A stretch of 46,340 nucleotides of DNA from an uncultured Eubacteriales bacterium (GCA_905187695.1 CAJJIY010000011.1:1-46340), one strand, 5' to 3'. Numbered from the stretch's first letter, positions 29,851-39,205 are shown. Notes: generated by a model from the sequence alone, not told the origin. Made by a program: numbers and translations.

Positions 29851-32154
29851 CTACTCCTTTTCCCATGCCGACGGCGAGGAGACCTTTTTGCGGACAAATT
29901 CGCAATACTGTACGAATTTCATCGGCTTGGCGAAATAATAACCCTGAATGACATCACAGCCAAGCGCCTGCAGGCGCTCGAAATCTTCTTGACTCTCCAC
30001 GCCCTCCTGCGTCACCTTCATGCCCAACTGACGGATGACCTTTATGGTATTTTCCAGAATGATGCGGTCACGCTCGGCATTAATCCCCTTGCGGATGAAA
30101 AACTTGTCGAGTTTGATCTCGTCCATTTCCAGTTCTTTTAAAATGTTGTAGGAGGAATAGCCCGTGCCGAAATCATCCAGCGAACAGTAAAAACCGGCCG
30201 CGTGCAAAGCCGTGATCATGTCGGAAAGATATTCATAATTTTCATAAGCGAAACTTTCGGTAAACTCCAGGGTGATAAAACCGTCCTTTACGCCGAATTT
30301 TTTCTTGATACGGGTATAGTAAGCAAGAAAATCCGGCTGAATGGCCGTGAAGCGTGAAACATTGATTGAAAGCGGATATTGCTCCAGGCCGTTTTGCACG
30401 CAGAATGCCGCGTTTTCGCAGGCTTTGTAAAAAACAAAATGATCCAGCTTGACAATAAAGCCGTTCTCCTCGAAAACCGGCAGGAAAAGATCGGGAGAAC
30501 GATAAGCGTTCTTCCGGGCATCAAACCACCTTACCAGCACCTCGCTGCCATCAATCCCCTGCTTTTTAAAGCTGTATTTGGGCTGATAAAAAAGATGAAA
30601 TTCCGATTTTTTCAGCGCTTCTTCCATCCGGCCTTCGATTTCGGCTCTTTTCAGGTAGGTTTCGCGCACCACATCACTGTAAAAACGGAAATCTGAGAGG
30701 CCGCCCCCCTCCTCGGCGGGCATATCCCGGATTGCCATTGCCTTTTCAATGATCCGATGCGGTTTTTGCGGAGTTGTGCGATCGATTTCATAAATGTCAA
30801 AAACCAGTTTGGCCTTATAACCGCTCTGTCCAAACCCCGAAAACCGGTCAAAGGAAAATCGGAGGGCCGACAGACGCGACATCAGGGCATCCCTGTTTTT
30901 GCAGTGCAGCAACAGGGCAAATTCACCATCGGTACTGTACGCATACGCCTCCCGCATCAGGAGTGCGCGCTGACAGAGATTGCGTGTGTATTTCAGCAAG
31001 CGTCGTGCCATCGGTTCGCCGAAATGTTCCGGAATATAGGCAAAATTGCTGATCCGGAGCAAGACCACGGCAAACCGGGTCACTTTATTCTGCGAAAGAA
31101 GGACGGACAGATCCTCTTCAAATTTCCGCATATTGGGACAATTCAGCTGCGGATCGACCGTGCCGATCTCAAAAATGCGCCGGTGCACCCGCAGACGGTC
31201 CACGATAAAGTAAAGGCAAAGCGCCCCCAGAATGACAAAAAAGATGAGGAGCGTGGCCCAGATGGTATCCACCAATTCATAGCCGGAACCATAAATCTCC
31301 TTCATTTTGTAGAGATTCACAAGGGTGATATTCCCGCTGTCTGCCCCCAGATTGTTGACGGTCAGCACATATTTCTCGGTTCCAATCCGAACCACAAAAG
31401 AACCGTCGGCGCCGTTGCCAAGCGTTTGCAGAATACTCTCATACGACTCGTCGGACAAAAGCATCGGCAACACGCTTTCCGTAACCGTTCCGGCACCGAT
31501 CTGAAAACTGTCGTCCTGAACGACCCGCTCCAGAATGGTTCCGTCATGCTTACACACCAGTGCGAAAGCGCTTTCCCGGAAGCAATTGTTCAGTTCTCTT
31601 TTTTCCGGATCGGAATAGATAAAATCCGTCACGGCCGAACGGTCATAAAGCAGGGTGACGCGGTCCGTAAGATAACCGTCGCAATCGGCGGAAACCGCCA
31701 CCGTCATCCGGTTATCCCGGTACGGAAAAACGCGCGAAAGAGTAGTGCCGCTTTGCCGGAGCGCCGCCTCGATCTCGGGATAGGTACACTCGCTCTCCAC
31801 GCCTGAACGGTAATAAACGCCGTCTTTGCAAAACCACGCGTCCAGATAATAGCGGCGATCTTCACCCCCGGAAATCCGGAAATTCGAGAGAAAATTGATC
31901 ACTTCCTCCTCAGTGTTAAAAGTAGCCAGTGTAGTGGAGGTCACTTCGGCCTCGGTTTTGAGCCGGTCTGCGCGGCTTTGCGCCACACGCACCTCTTCGG
32001 CCGAAAGCAAAGCGGCCTTTTCCACCGCTTCATTTTCCATCCCGGAGGTATAACTTTTTCCCTGCATGATGATATTGGCCGCGAAAGTCATGCAAAGAAT
32101 GATGAGCCCGGCAAAAACGATCTCTTTACCGTGCCTGAAAAAGAAATTTTTCAT
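29851..32154 (-). CDS. Membrane c-di-GMP phosphodiesterase (degenerate GGDEF + EAL)
   Basis: 767 residues. Helices at about 12-30 and 295-318 bracket an extracytoplasmic sensor region of about 260 residues. A GGDEF-like domain (about 335-495) is degenerate (STDGEF at 407-412), so it is probably not a cyclase. The EAL domain (505-755) keeps its catalytic set: Glu in SEVLVRW (537-543), NVSRFT, LEFTES, DDFGTGYSS (660-668), IKLDKFF, QEGVES and QGYYFAKP. It should hydrolyse c-di-GMP in the cytosol in response to an outside signal. It counters the cyclase at the other end of the cluster. Confidence 0.92.
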   Translation of the reverse strand: MKNFFFRHGKEIVFAGLIILCMTFAANIIMQGKSYTSGMENEAVEKAALLSAEEVRVAQSRADRLKTEAEVTSTTLATFNTEEEVINFLSNFRISGGEDRRYYLDAWFCKDGVYYRSGVESECTYPEIEAALRQSGTTLSRVFPYRDNRMTVAVSADCDGYLTDRVTLLYDRSAVTDFIYSDPEKRELNNCFRESAFALVCKHDGTILERVVQDDSFQIGAGTVTESVLPMLLSDESYESILQTLGNGADGSFVVRIGTEKYVLTVNNLGADSGNITLVNLYKMKEIYGSGYELVDTIWATLLIFFVILGALCLYFIVDRLRVHRRIFEIGTVDPQLNCPNMRKFEEDLSVLLSQNKVTRFAVVLLRISNFAYIPEHFGEPMARRLLKYTRNLCQRALLMREAYAYSTDGEFALLLHCKNRDALMSRLSALRFSFDRFSGFGQSGYKAKLVFDIYEIDRTTPQKPHRIIEKAMAIRDMPAEEGGGLSDFRFYSDVVRETYLKRAEIEGRMEEALKKSEFHLFYQPKYSFKKQGIDGSEVLVRWFDARKNAYRSPDLFLPVFEENGFIVKLDHFVFYKACENAAFCVQNGLEQYPLSINVSRFTAIQPDFLAYYTRIKKKFGVKDGFITLEFTESFAYENYEYLSDMITALHAAGFYCSLDDFGTGYSSYNILKELEMDEIKLDKFFIRKGINAERDRIILENTIKVIRQLGMKVTQEGVESQEDFERLQALGCDVIQGYYFAKPMKFVQYCEFVRKKVSSPSAWEKE

Positions 32155-32172
32155 CTTTTTTGGCCCGCAACA

Positions 32173-32403
32173 TTACTTTTTCGCATTCAGCGTATTCATG
32201 AGCGCGTGCATTTTTTCACGCTCGGCATTGATGCGTTCAGTATACATATTAAAGAAGTCCACATCGTCATCGGCCGGCGTGCTGTGCGTCAGGATGGCCT
32301 CCACCAGCGCGGCCTGTGAACGGGAGCGTTTTTGCTCCAACAGCTCGATCATTCGGCGACTTTTCTTAATTTCCCGTTTCAGACGAATTTTTTCAAAAAA
32401 CAT
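32173..32403 (-). CDS. Small charged coiled-coil protein
   Basis: 76 residues, no known family. RLKREIKKSRRMIELLEQKRSR and ERINAEREKMHALMNTL are strongly helical and charged, fit for a coiled coil; no signal peptide. It sits 15 bases downstream of the SipW-type peptidase gene and 18 bases before the phosphodiesterase gene, so it is part of the same operon. Confidence 0.6.
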   Translation of the reverse strand: MFFEKIRLKREIKKSRRMIELLEQKRSRSQAALVEAILTHSTPADDDVDFFNMYTERINAEREKMHALMNTLNAKK

Positions 32404-32418
32404 AATGCCTCCCCAAAA

Positions 32419-33066
32419 TCAGTTATTTCCACCGTCATCCCGCCGGTTTTCTTTTTTCAGTTTTTCCACTTCCTCACCAATCCGTCGCGCCATCTCGGCT
32501 TCTTTTTCTTTTTCGGCCGCCGAAGTTTCCGCCCTCAGTTTCCGATTGAGTTCCGGCAACACAAGCGAACACACACAAAAGAAAAATGCCGAAAATATGA
32601 GCGCCAATCCAAAGCCGGAGGAAAAAAGCCGTCCAACGGTACTTAAAAACGGCAAATTCCGTACATATCGCGCGACGACATCAGTCGGTTTTACCGTAAA
32701 CGGATCCTCTGTGGCCAATACATGGTCGCCCTTGGTGCGATAGCCGTTTTCGCTCACACCCACCACGCGATGCGTGATCAGGCGGCCGTAAACGGCGGAA
32801 GTTTCATCCGGGCAAACAAAAGTGATGATGTCTCCCGCGGCCACTTCTTTTCCGTCCACGCGCTGAACCAAAATAAAACTCCCGGTCGGGATGGTATTTT
32901 CCATGCTGCCTGTTTCCACATACAAATAGGTATAGCCAAAAAGGAAAAGCGGTTTTTTGCGGATCATTCCGGCGAAGAAAGCCAGAAGCAACAGCAAAGC
33001 AAAAAGAATCAGGATTACATTGGAAAGCGCCCGGAGCACCCGGCCGGCTTTTTTTTCTTTTTCCAT
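32419..33066 (-). CDS. SipW-type signal peptidase I (first copy)
   Basis: A 215-residue membrane signal peptidase. An N-terminal helix (13-34) is followed by the catalytic Ser54 in ETGSMENTIPTGS and, in place of the usual Lys, His99 in LITHRVVGV, the mark of the SipW/ER-type group. GDHVLATED supports the fold. A second helix (about 145-170) precedes a charged, Lys/Glu-rich tail. SipW-type enzymes process TasA/camelysin-like matrix proteins, two of which lie upstream. It starts 12 bases after the YRKSF-repeat gene. Confidence 0.9.
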   Translation of the reverse strand: MEKEKKAGRVLRALSNVILILFALLLLLAFFAGMIRKKPLFLFGYTYLYVETGSMENTIPTGSFILVQRVDGKEVAAGDIITFVCPDETSAVYGRLITHRVVGVSENGYRTKGDHVLATEDPFTVKPTDVVARYVRNLPFLSTVGRLFSSGFGLALIFSAFFFCVCSLVLPELNRKLRAETSAAEKEKEAEMARRIGEEVEKLKKENRRDDGGNN

Positions 33067-33078
33067 ATCTTTTATCCT

Positions 33079-36000
33079 TTATTTCCGGCCGCCGCGCAGA
33101 AATCCGAAGAATTTGGCAAAGAACCCCCGGCGGGTCTCCACCTCTCCCTCTTCTTTTTCATTCTCGGCCGCGTCGGCCATGAATCCGCGGCTGTCATCCA
33201 CGCCAAGCGCAAGCGGAGACTCGGTTTCTTCCGGAGATCCGATTCCGTGGGCAACGCCGACTGGCTCCTTTGTTTCCGCCACCGTCATGGGCGGTTCCCC
33301 GGTAGACGGTGCGGTTTTGACTGCGGGAATTTCCGATTCCCCAACTGGCGGCGCCTTTTGGGATTCTTCCGGTTGCGGAAGAGGAAGCGCCGCAGATATA
33401 TCTTCGGTTTCTTCACCCGTTTGGGGGGTAAGCACTTCCTGTCCGCCCCCGACTGCTTTCATCAGACCCCTTTGCAACAGTTCTTCATCGGTCATTGAGG
33501 CAAAATCCTCTACCGTGAGAACCAACGGCGATTTTGCGGGGAGAAGACCGCGGGACTCGGCCAGTCCAGAAATCAACTCACGGGCATATTTCAGTCCCCG
33601 CTCGGTCCTGATTTTCAAAAGAGCAGGCACTTCGGCAAAACGCTTTTCCCCGCTGACATCCCGGAGAAAATACTTGGGATGCTGTTCTTCGGGCGGCAAA
33701 GCCAGATACAGGTAAAGAGATTTTCCCTTGACTACCGTCCGCGCCAGCGGTGAACGGCCTTCTTTGAAAGCGGCATAATGCCAGCTTTGGCGCAGATGCA
33801 CGCGACGATAGGAAAGAAATGCGTTGGCAACCTCGGTAAAATAATGCTTGACGGCGGGCTCTGCCGTGACCAGTTTTGCCGTGAAAGATTTGCGATAACG
33901 CATTTCAAGCGGGTCAAATCCGGTTTTTTGAGCGTTTATTTCTTTGGCATTTTCAACAAATGCCGTTGCGTGATCGGCCGTTTCCGATTCGGTTATGGGT
34001 GCTTCCGGGGGTATTTCAGGTACTTCTGCGGCCTCTTTTTCGGCACTTTCACCCATCGTTTCTGGGCTTTCGGCCGACATATCCGCACGGGCGGCAGGAA
34101 GAACTTCCTGCACCGCAGATCCGGTTGTTTCGCCGCCCAAAGGCCTGATAAGGCCGCGGGCCAACAGCGATTCAAAGGTATCGGCCGGATAATCGGCCGG
34201 GGTCAGCGGCGTATCCGGCACACGGCGCGGTACCAGTGCAAAAATCCCGGCTTCTTTGGCAATCAGTTCCACAGCGTACCGGAGTCCACGGTCGCTTCGT
34301 ACCCGCAAAAGGGCAGGCACGCGCGCATAACGCCGGGTAGCGGAAACATCACGAAGGAAATATTTCGGATCCTGAACGGCCGGGTCAAGCGCCAGATAAA
34401 GGCAGAGCGTTTTGCCTTTGATGACGGCTTTTGCAAACTGCGTCCGACCGACATTGAAGGAAGCGTAAGAAAAGGAAAGGCGCATTTTGGCCTTTTTGTA
34501 GGAAAGAATGGTATTGGCAATTTCGGTAAACCGCGCTTTGAGCGACTCGTCCGCCAAAATGAGGCGCGCAAGGAAGGATTTGCGATACCGGATCCCGGCA
34601 AAAGCGGAATCTTTGGCCTCCAGCGCCGATTCCTCGGCTTCTTCTTCCTCCTCGCTCCTGTAGCATTTGTCGGCTTCCAGCGCCACACGCAGGGCAAAGA
34701 GGATATCGTTTTCCCCGGCTTCTTCCTTATCCTGAATTATCTCGTCAAAGTCCTCGGCCGCCGGCGCTTCAATCTCATTCACAATGCGGGGATTCAGCAT
34801 TTCGGAAACATATTCGGCAATGGCTGTCTCGCTGTTGTAATCCCCGCGTATATGGTGGCGGAAAAGCAGATACTGCATGGCCGCTCCGCCGTAAATCTGA
34901 CGGATATAGTCCTGTGGGAGATCTTCCAACCGCTCGTTTACGATCAGCCCGTAACCGCTGTCATCATAGCTCTCAATAAATTCCCAAAGCGCCAGGCACT
35001 GCCGGAAATACTTGTTTTTGAGAATGGCGTTGGTACGCATAACCGGGGGCTTGACATAGTTTTTGCCCATTTTCGCCACAAAATCAGAGGACAGATAGGC
35101 GGTAACAATGCCGTTCAGTTTTTCCACGCGATGCCAAAGGCCGGTCCTGTGCACGGTGTTCTTTTCCTCCGGCTTTTCACGGCACTTCTCGGAAAGCGAG
35201 ACTGAAAGTTTTACCTGCCCGGTCATGCCGTCGTGATTGAAGCGGTCGGAAAACGAAAGTTCGGTCACGCGTTCGTCCGCGCCGTTCTTCTGCCCGATTT
35301 CATAGCGCCGGGTCACGAAACTGTACAGCCGGTGAAGAAGTGTATTCAAAAACTTGTTTTCATAAGTAAGAACGGAATCTTCCCGGAACACATTCAGCAT
35401 CTTTGTGGGCGTGACGGTATCGCCCTCCACTTTGGAAATCATGTCCGTATGCTGAGAAAGGTACTGCACCGAGCGACTGGTAATCTTTTTGGTCAGTTCG
35501 ACCGGCATGACCTCCTCGCGCTCCTCGATGAAGTGCGTGGGGTTGCGGATGAGCTCGTCAAGAGCAGGGAGCGCATCCTCCACGGCACGCACCCAGATCT
35601 CGTCCACCGAGCGGAGCATGAGGCGCCGCGACAGTTTGGCGCTGGCCTCCCCGCCCGACAGAGCCCGCAGAATCTCCCCATAGATGCCATAGCGGGAAAA
35701 AAGCGATTCGGCAAACGACACCGTATCTTCATACGCACCGCCGGCAAGATCCGGCAAATCCCAGGAGGGTTCCTCCGCCGCGTTGTCCTCCTCCGGCGCT
35801 TCCGTGCCGGCGACACCGGGCTTTCCGGTTTTGAGCAGACGAATGAGACCGCGCGTCATCAGATTGCCGAAACTGTCGGCCGGGAAATAGCGCGGAAGAA
35901 TGGGCGAAATACCGCCCGGCCGTTCCCGAAGTTCGAAGGAAGCCGCCAGTTGGTCAATGAGCGACAGCGCGTGACGAAGCGCGCCCTCACTGCGGATTTT

Positions 36001-36369
36001 TAAAAGCGCCGGCGTTTTTTCGTATTTTTTCTTTTCGGAGGCATCCAGTGTACGATATTTCCCCTCTCCGTATTCCTTGGGAGAAAGCGCAAGATACAGG
36101 CACAGCGTTTTGCCGTTGATGACAAACCGCGCCAGTTGCGACCGGCCGGTCTGGAAAGTGACCCCTGACCAGCTCATGCGGGAGCGCACCCGGTCATAAG
36201 AAAGGAGCCGGGTGGCCAGTGCCGCATAGTATTCCTTTACCCTGGGTTCGGAAAGCGAGAGTTTGGCGACAAAAGATTTGCTATAACGCAGTTTTTCCAC
36301 CCACTGCCCGCTTTTTTTCTCTTCGGGGGCGGCAGATCCCCCGCTCAAAGTGATTTTCTTTTCTTCCAT
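33079..36369 (-). CDS. YRKSF-repeat protein with DUF2357/McrC-like core
   Basis: A 1,096-residue soluble protein. Three copies of an uncharacterised domain of about 150 residues occur at 28-178, 593-746 and 823-974. Each runs YxKSFxAKL - LSYxxxxxR(x)S(W/F) - GR(x)xxAR - KGKxLxLYLAL - PALL(K/R)(I/V)R. Between copies 1 and 2, residues 205-510 resemble the DUF2357 (McrC-like) partner of McrB-type ATPases (LTYENKFLNTLLHRLYSFV, then LWHRVEKLNGIV). No PD-(D/E)xK nuclease motif is visible. Acidic linkers join the parts, and the tail ends in a basic-aromatic RRGFFAKFFGFLRGGRK. The ATG at 36369 is chosen because the ribosome binding site lies inside the longer frame. It follows the AAA+ gene by 39 bases. 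Confidence 0.75.
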   Translation of the reverse strand: MEEKKITLSGGSAAPEEKKSGQWVEKLRYSKSFVAKLSLSEPRVKEYYAALATRLLSYDRVRSRMSWSGVTFQTGRSQLARFVINGKTLCLYLALSPKEYGEGKYRTLDASEKKKYEKTPALLKIRSEGALRHALSLIDQLAASFELRERPGGISPILPRYFPADSFGNLMTRGLIRLLKTGKPGVAGTEAPEEDNAAEEPSWDLPDLAGGAYEDTVSFAESLFSRYGIYGEILRALSGGEASAKLSRRLMLRSVDEIWVRAVEDALPALDELIRNPTHFIEEREEVMPVELTKKITSRSVQYLSQHTDMISKVEGDTVTPTKMLNVFREDSVLTYENKFLNTLLHRLYSFVTRRYEIGQKNGADERVTELSFSDRFNHDGMTGQVKLSVSLSEKCREKPEEKNTVHRTGLWHRVEKLNGIVTAYLSSDFVAKMGKNYVKPPVMRTNAILKNKYFRQCLALWEFIESYDDSGYGLIVNERLEDLPQDYIRQIYGGAAMQYLLFRHHIRGDYNSETAIAEYVSEMLNPRIVNEIEAPAAEDFDEIIQDKEEAGENDILFALRVALEADKCYRSEEEEEAEESALEAKDSAFAGIRYRKSFLARLILADESLKARFTEIANTILSYKKAKMRLSFSYASFNVGRTQFAKAVIKGKTLCLYLALDPAVQDPKYFLRDVSATRRYARVPALLRVRSDRGLRYAVELIAKEAGIFALVPRRVPDTPLTPADYPADTFESLLARGLIRPLGGETTGSAVQEVLPAARADMSAESPETMGESAEKEAAEVPEIPPEAPITESETADHATAFVENAKEINAQKTGFDPLEMRYRKSFTAKLVTAEPAVKHYFTEVANAFLSYRRVHLRQSWHYAAFKEGRSPLARTVVKGKSLYLYLALPPEEQHPKYFLRDVSGEKRFAEVPALLKIRTERGLKYARELISGLAESRGLLPAKSPLVLTVEDFASMTDEELLQRGLMKAVGGGQEVLTPQTGEETEDISAALPLPQPEESQKAPPVGESEIPAVKTAPSTGEPPMTVAETKEPVGVAHGIGSPEETESPLALGVDDSRGFMADAAENEKEEGEVETRRGFFAKFFGFLRGGRK

Positions 36370-36408
36370 ACCGGAACGCTCCCCTCCACTTTGCAAAGGT
36401 CAGAAATA

Positions 36409-37986
36409 TCAGTAGGTTTTTTGCAAACGGCGCAGAAAATCAATGCTCTCTTTCATTACGCCGCTACCGAAGGAATTATCCAGAAACTGAATCAATTCCC
36501 GCAGTTCATCACGGATGAGCGAAAGATTGAGACTTTCAAATTTGCGGAACACTTTGGTAGCCAGCATATAGTCAATGGCGTCAATTTCGGTACCGCCACA
36601 GGCCACATAGACCGGCACAAAGAGTTTTAACTGTTTCATAATCCGGTTACCGAAGGCCACACGGAATTTCTCGATCACAAAAAGATCCAACCGTCCAATG
36701 AGATCCAGCATTTCGGCACTCACGGGATGCTCGGCCTGGGCCTTTTTATAAAGACTTTCCACATAGGAATAGGAAATGCGCTCCGGTTCGGTCTCCGGTG
36801 CGTCGAAAGCAATGCCCTTGCTGTCCAGATTGATGACCAGCGCACGGTCATAGACCTTATCCGAGACCGAGAAGGTGGAATCGTCATTGTTGATGGTGCC
36901 GATGTACCACACATTCTGCGGGATGACAAGCGAACCGTTTCGCAGTCTGGCAGGATCGTTTTTCCAGGCAGAAGGCACCAATTCGATCTTCCACTCAGCG
37001 GGATCCGGCATTTCCAGAACGGAAAGCATTTCGGCAAAGTAATATTCCACCCGCGCAATGTTCATCTCATCCAGAATGATGATGTTAAGGTCATCGTTAT
37101 AGGAGGCCTCGTAAATGCGGCGGAGCACCTCTGTCTCGTTGAATTTTTTGGTGAATTCGTTGAAATAACCGAAGAGTTCGTTCCGGTCGCGCCAGGACGG
37201 CTGAACCGAGGCAATGGTGGCGTCATGCTTGAAATATTTCCCCATGACATACGGCAGCGAGGTCTTACCGGTTCCCGAAATGCCCTGGAGCACAATCAGC
37301 TTGGTAGCCGCGAGCCCCGCCAGCATCAACCGGATGGTACGCACATCGTAATAAAGCCGGTGTCTGGAACAGGCATAATTCCGCAGATCATCGCACAACG
37401 CCTGAAGTGTGAGATTGTTCTGATAGGCGGGCGGATTATAAAAAGCGTAGGCGGCATCCACTGCGGCCAGACGCGAGAAACGGCAAGAACCCGAAAAGGC
37501 CGCCTGCCCCGGTTCTCCCTCGGATGGAGCCGTCGTTTTTTCTTCTTCCGGTTTTTCCACTTCTTCTTTGAGCATTTCGCGCATCTGCTCGTAAGAAAGA
37601 CCGGCCTGCGTCACTTTCAGTTGCAGAATGCGCTCCTTTTCTCCGGTCAGACGAACCACATCCTGATGCAGATCGGCAATCTCCTCCAGAAGATCCTCGT
37701 TACCGACCAGCGTTTTGCGGAAGCGGACGAATTTACGGATGGAGAGCACCAAAAGAAAAATCAATCCCAGCCAGATGGCGAAGGTGATGAGAAACGCCAG
37801 AACCGAAAAGATCCAATCCAGCACGCCGAACTGTGTGGCCTCTCCCGCCCAAAGTTTAAAATAGTAGGAAAAATCAAATATTTTGACAATCCCGAAGAAG
37901 ATGCCCTTGAATATCATCAGGACTCCGTCCAGCATATGACCGAAAAAAGCCTTGAACCAGGTCATAAATCCGTACAAAAAATCCAT
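36409..37986 (-). CDS. Membrane-anchored McrB-like AAA+ ATPase
   Basis: 525 residues. N-terminal hydrophobic segments (about 20-38 and 55-84) anchor it; a short coiled coil (about 95-145) and acidic linker lead to an AAA+ domain: Walker A GISGTGKTS (235-243), PSWRDRNELFGYFNEFTKKF, Walker B IIILDEMN (302-309), and GTINNDDST (363-371) as sensor 1. The ATPase is of the McrB/dynein-like clade. McrB proteins normally work with a soluble nuclease; the membrane anchor and the nuclease-less partner argue against a plain restriction role. AAAGGG precedes the ATG. Confidence 0.85.
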   Translation of the reverse strand: MDFLYGFMTWFKAFFGHMLDGVLMIFKGIFFGIVKIFDFSYYFKLWAGEATQFGVLDWIFSVLAFLITFAIWLGLIFLLVLSIRKFVRFRKTLVGNEDLLEEIADLHQDVVRLTGEKERILQLKVTQAGLSYEQMREMLKEEVEKPEEEKTTAPSEGEPGQAAFSGSCRFSRLAAVDAAYAFYNPPAYQNNLTLQALCDDLRNYACSRHRLYYDVRTIRLMLAGLAATKLIVLQGISGTGKTSLPYVMGKYFKHDATIASVQPSWRDRNELFGYFNEFTKKFNETEVLRRIYEASYNDDLNIIILDEMNIARVEYYFAEMLSVLEMPDPAEWKIELVPSAWKNDPARLRNGSLVIPQNVWYIGTINNDDSTFSVSDKVYDRALVINLDSKGIAFDAPETEPERISYSYVESLYKKAQAEHPVSAEMLDLIGRLDLFVIEKFRVAFGNRIMKQLKLFVPVYVACGGTEIDAIDYMLATKVFRKFESLNLSLIRDELRELIQFLDNSFGSGVMKESIDFLRRLQKTY

Positions 37987-38006
37987 AGTTTTCCCTTTCT
38001 GCGAAT

Positions 38007-38036
38007 ATTGTATATCTTTTAAAAAGTTTTCGGCGC
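38007..38036 (-). promoter_or_regulatory. Possible promoter of the AAA+ operon
   Basis: On the minus strand, TACAAT (38012-38007), with TTGCGC about 20 bases upstream. The spacing is long, so the call is weak. The upstream terminator at 38148-38193 makes a separate promoter in this gap likely. Confidence 0.35.
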
Positions 38037-38147
38037 AAAGCGAAAAGCCAAAAAGGTAACCAATCTACCCCTGACAATGCGGTCGGAAAAAGTCCTGACC
38101 GTCAATCGTCTCCCGCTCCTTTGCACAGCCAACCCGGCCAGAGTGAT

Positions 38148-38193
38148 AAAAACCGGACCTGAGCGGCATTGGCCTGCTCTCAAGCCCGGTTTT
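38148..38193 (-). terminator. Intrinsic terminator after the second SipW-type gene
   Basis: On the minus strand, AAAACCGG with CTTGAG pairs with CTCAGG and CCGGTTTT across a 15-base loop, followed by TTTTTATC. It separates the signal-peptidase transcript from the AAA+ operon. Confidence 0.75.
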
Positions 38194-38274
38194 CTTTTCG
38201 CTTTTCGCTTCGCGCCGAACGAAACGGTCTGCCCTGAAATCGCGTCCGGAAAAAAGCCTTGTAAAAACAGGGCG

Positions 38275-39063
38275 TTATTCTCTCTTTTCGCCCTCACCCT
38301 CAGGCGTTTCACCGTCCGGAGAAGACTCGTTTTGCTCTTTTTGCTGACGCAGATATTCTTCAATTGCGCGCTGTTTGATGAGTTCCTCATCCGCCGCGCT
38401 GATCATTTTCTTTCCGGCGTTCTTCATCTTCAGCACCATGCGGATAAACGCATAGACCTCATAGCCGAAGAAAAGGAGCATCGGAAGCAGAATGCAAAGG
38501 CCGAAGCCAAGGCGACTGCCGAGAAAAGTGAAAAAAGACCCACAACCGTTTATCTTTTTCCCGGTGTAACGGGCGATAATGGCCGAACGGCGCACGGTCT
38601 CGCTCACGCCCTGTTCAAGACCACTGTATTCGGGGTTGTCCCCTCTTGTTTTCACCGTGATGATATGACCGTTGACATCGCGCTCGATCTCCGCGATCCG
38701 GTGCGTATTGTATTCGCCGCGCGAAAACTGCCCGTCACGGTTGATATCCCATTCGTAGGTGATGATATCGCCAACTTCCAACGCGTCAACGGCGCTGTCA
38801 TTTTCCGCGATGTATTCCCCCACAATCATGGCGCCGGAGCGAAAACCCTCCGGCTTGTTTTCCGGCACCCAATCGGGTTTTTCGGCATTCATGGAATCCG
38901 ACTGAACATTCAGATAGCATTTCCCGCCGACGGCAGGGACATTCTTGGCATTGGCGCTGGCCGAAAACACCACAATCGTGGCCACCAACGCAAGCGCCAC
39001 GAATACCCACAAAAGCACATTCAGTGTGATATTAACGACCTTTTTGGTCTGCTCTTTATTCAT
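38275..39063 (-). CDS. SipW-type signal peptidase I (second copy)
   Basis: A 262-residue membrane signal peptidase. N-terminal helix 12-34; Ser57 in VQSDSMNAE is the nucleophile and His121 in YNTHRIAEI replaces Lys, as in SipW. TRGDNPEYSG is the last conserved block, and a second helix (about 180-205) precedes an acidic C-terminal tail. An insert with WDINRDGQFSRGEYNT could bind calcium (EF-hand-like DxNxDGxxxxxE), which is unusual here. It has its own consensus promoter and terminator and lies just downstream of the TasA-like gene, its probable substrate. Confidence 0.88.
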   Translation of the reverse strand: MNKEQTKKVVNITLNVLLWVFVALALVATIVVFSASANAKNVPAVGGKCYLNVQSDSMNAEKPDWVPENKPEGFRSGAMIVGEYIAENDSAVDALEVGDIITYEWDINRDGQFSRGEYNTHRIAEIERDVNGHIITVKTRGDNPEYSGLEQGVSETVRRSAIIARYTGKKINGCGSFFTFLGSRLGFGLCILLPMLLFFGYEVYAFIRMVLKMKNAGKKMISAADEELIKQRAIEEYLRQQKEQNESSPDGETPEGEGEKRE

Positions 39064-39121
39064 AAACGACCCTACCTTTTAAAAAATGACGAAATTTACA
39101 GACTGGTAACAATCAACTTGA

Positions 39122-39150
39122 ATTATAGCACGAAATCTTTTTTTCGTCAA
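39122..39150 (-). promoter_or_regulatory. Sigma-A promoter of the second SipW-type gene
   Basis: On the minus strand, TTGACG (39150-39145), a 17-base spacer and TATAAT (39127-39122), between the TasA-like gene and the peptidase gene. Confidence 0.8.
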
Positions 39151-39164
39151 TAGGGGATTTTTCT

Positions 39165-39187
39165 CCGGGGCGGCTTTCCCGCCCCGG
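39165..39187 (-). terminator. GC hairpin after the TasA-like gene
   Basis: CCGGGGCGG / CCGCCCCGG, a 9-bp stem with a 5-base loop. It is followed on the minus strand by AGAAAAATCCCC and not a U-tract, so it may protect the upstream mRNA's 3' end or only partly terminate. Confidence 0.5.
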
Positions 39188-39205
39188 AAAGGAGAAAACC
39201 GGAGA

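Noticed and set aside
33778..36003. Long plus-strand frames opposite the YRKSF-repeat gene
   Set aside because: They mirror the repeated domains on the other strand. No ribosome binding site or known domain; GC-biased codon positions create such shadows.
36409..37986. Type IV McrBC restriction system
   Set aside because: The ATPase is membrane-anchored and the partner lacks a visible nuclease motif, so I did not call a restriction system.
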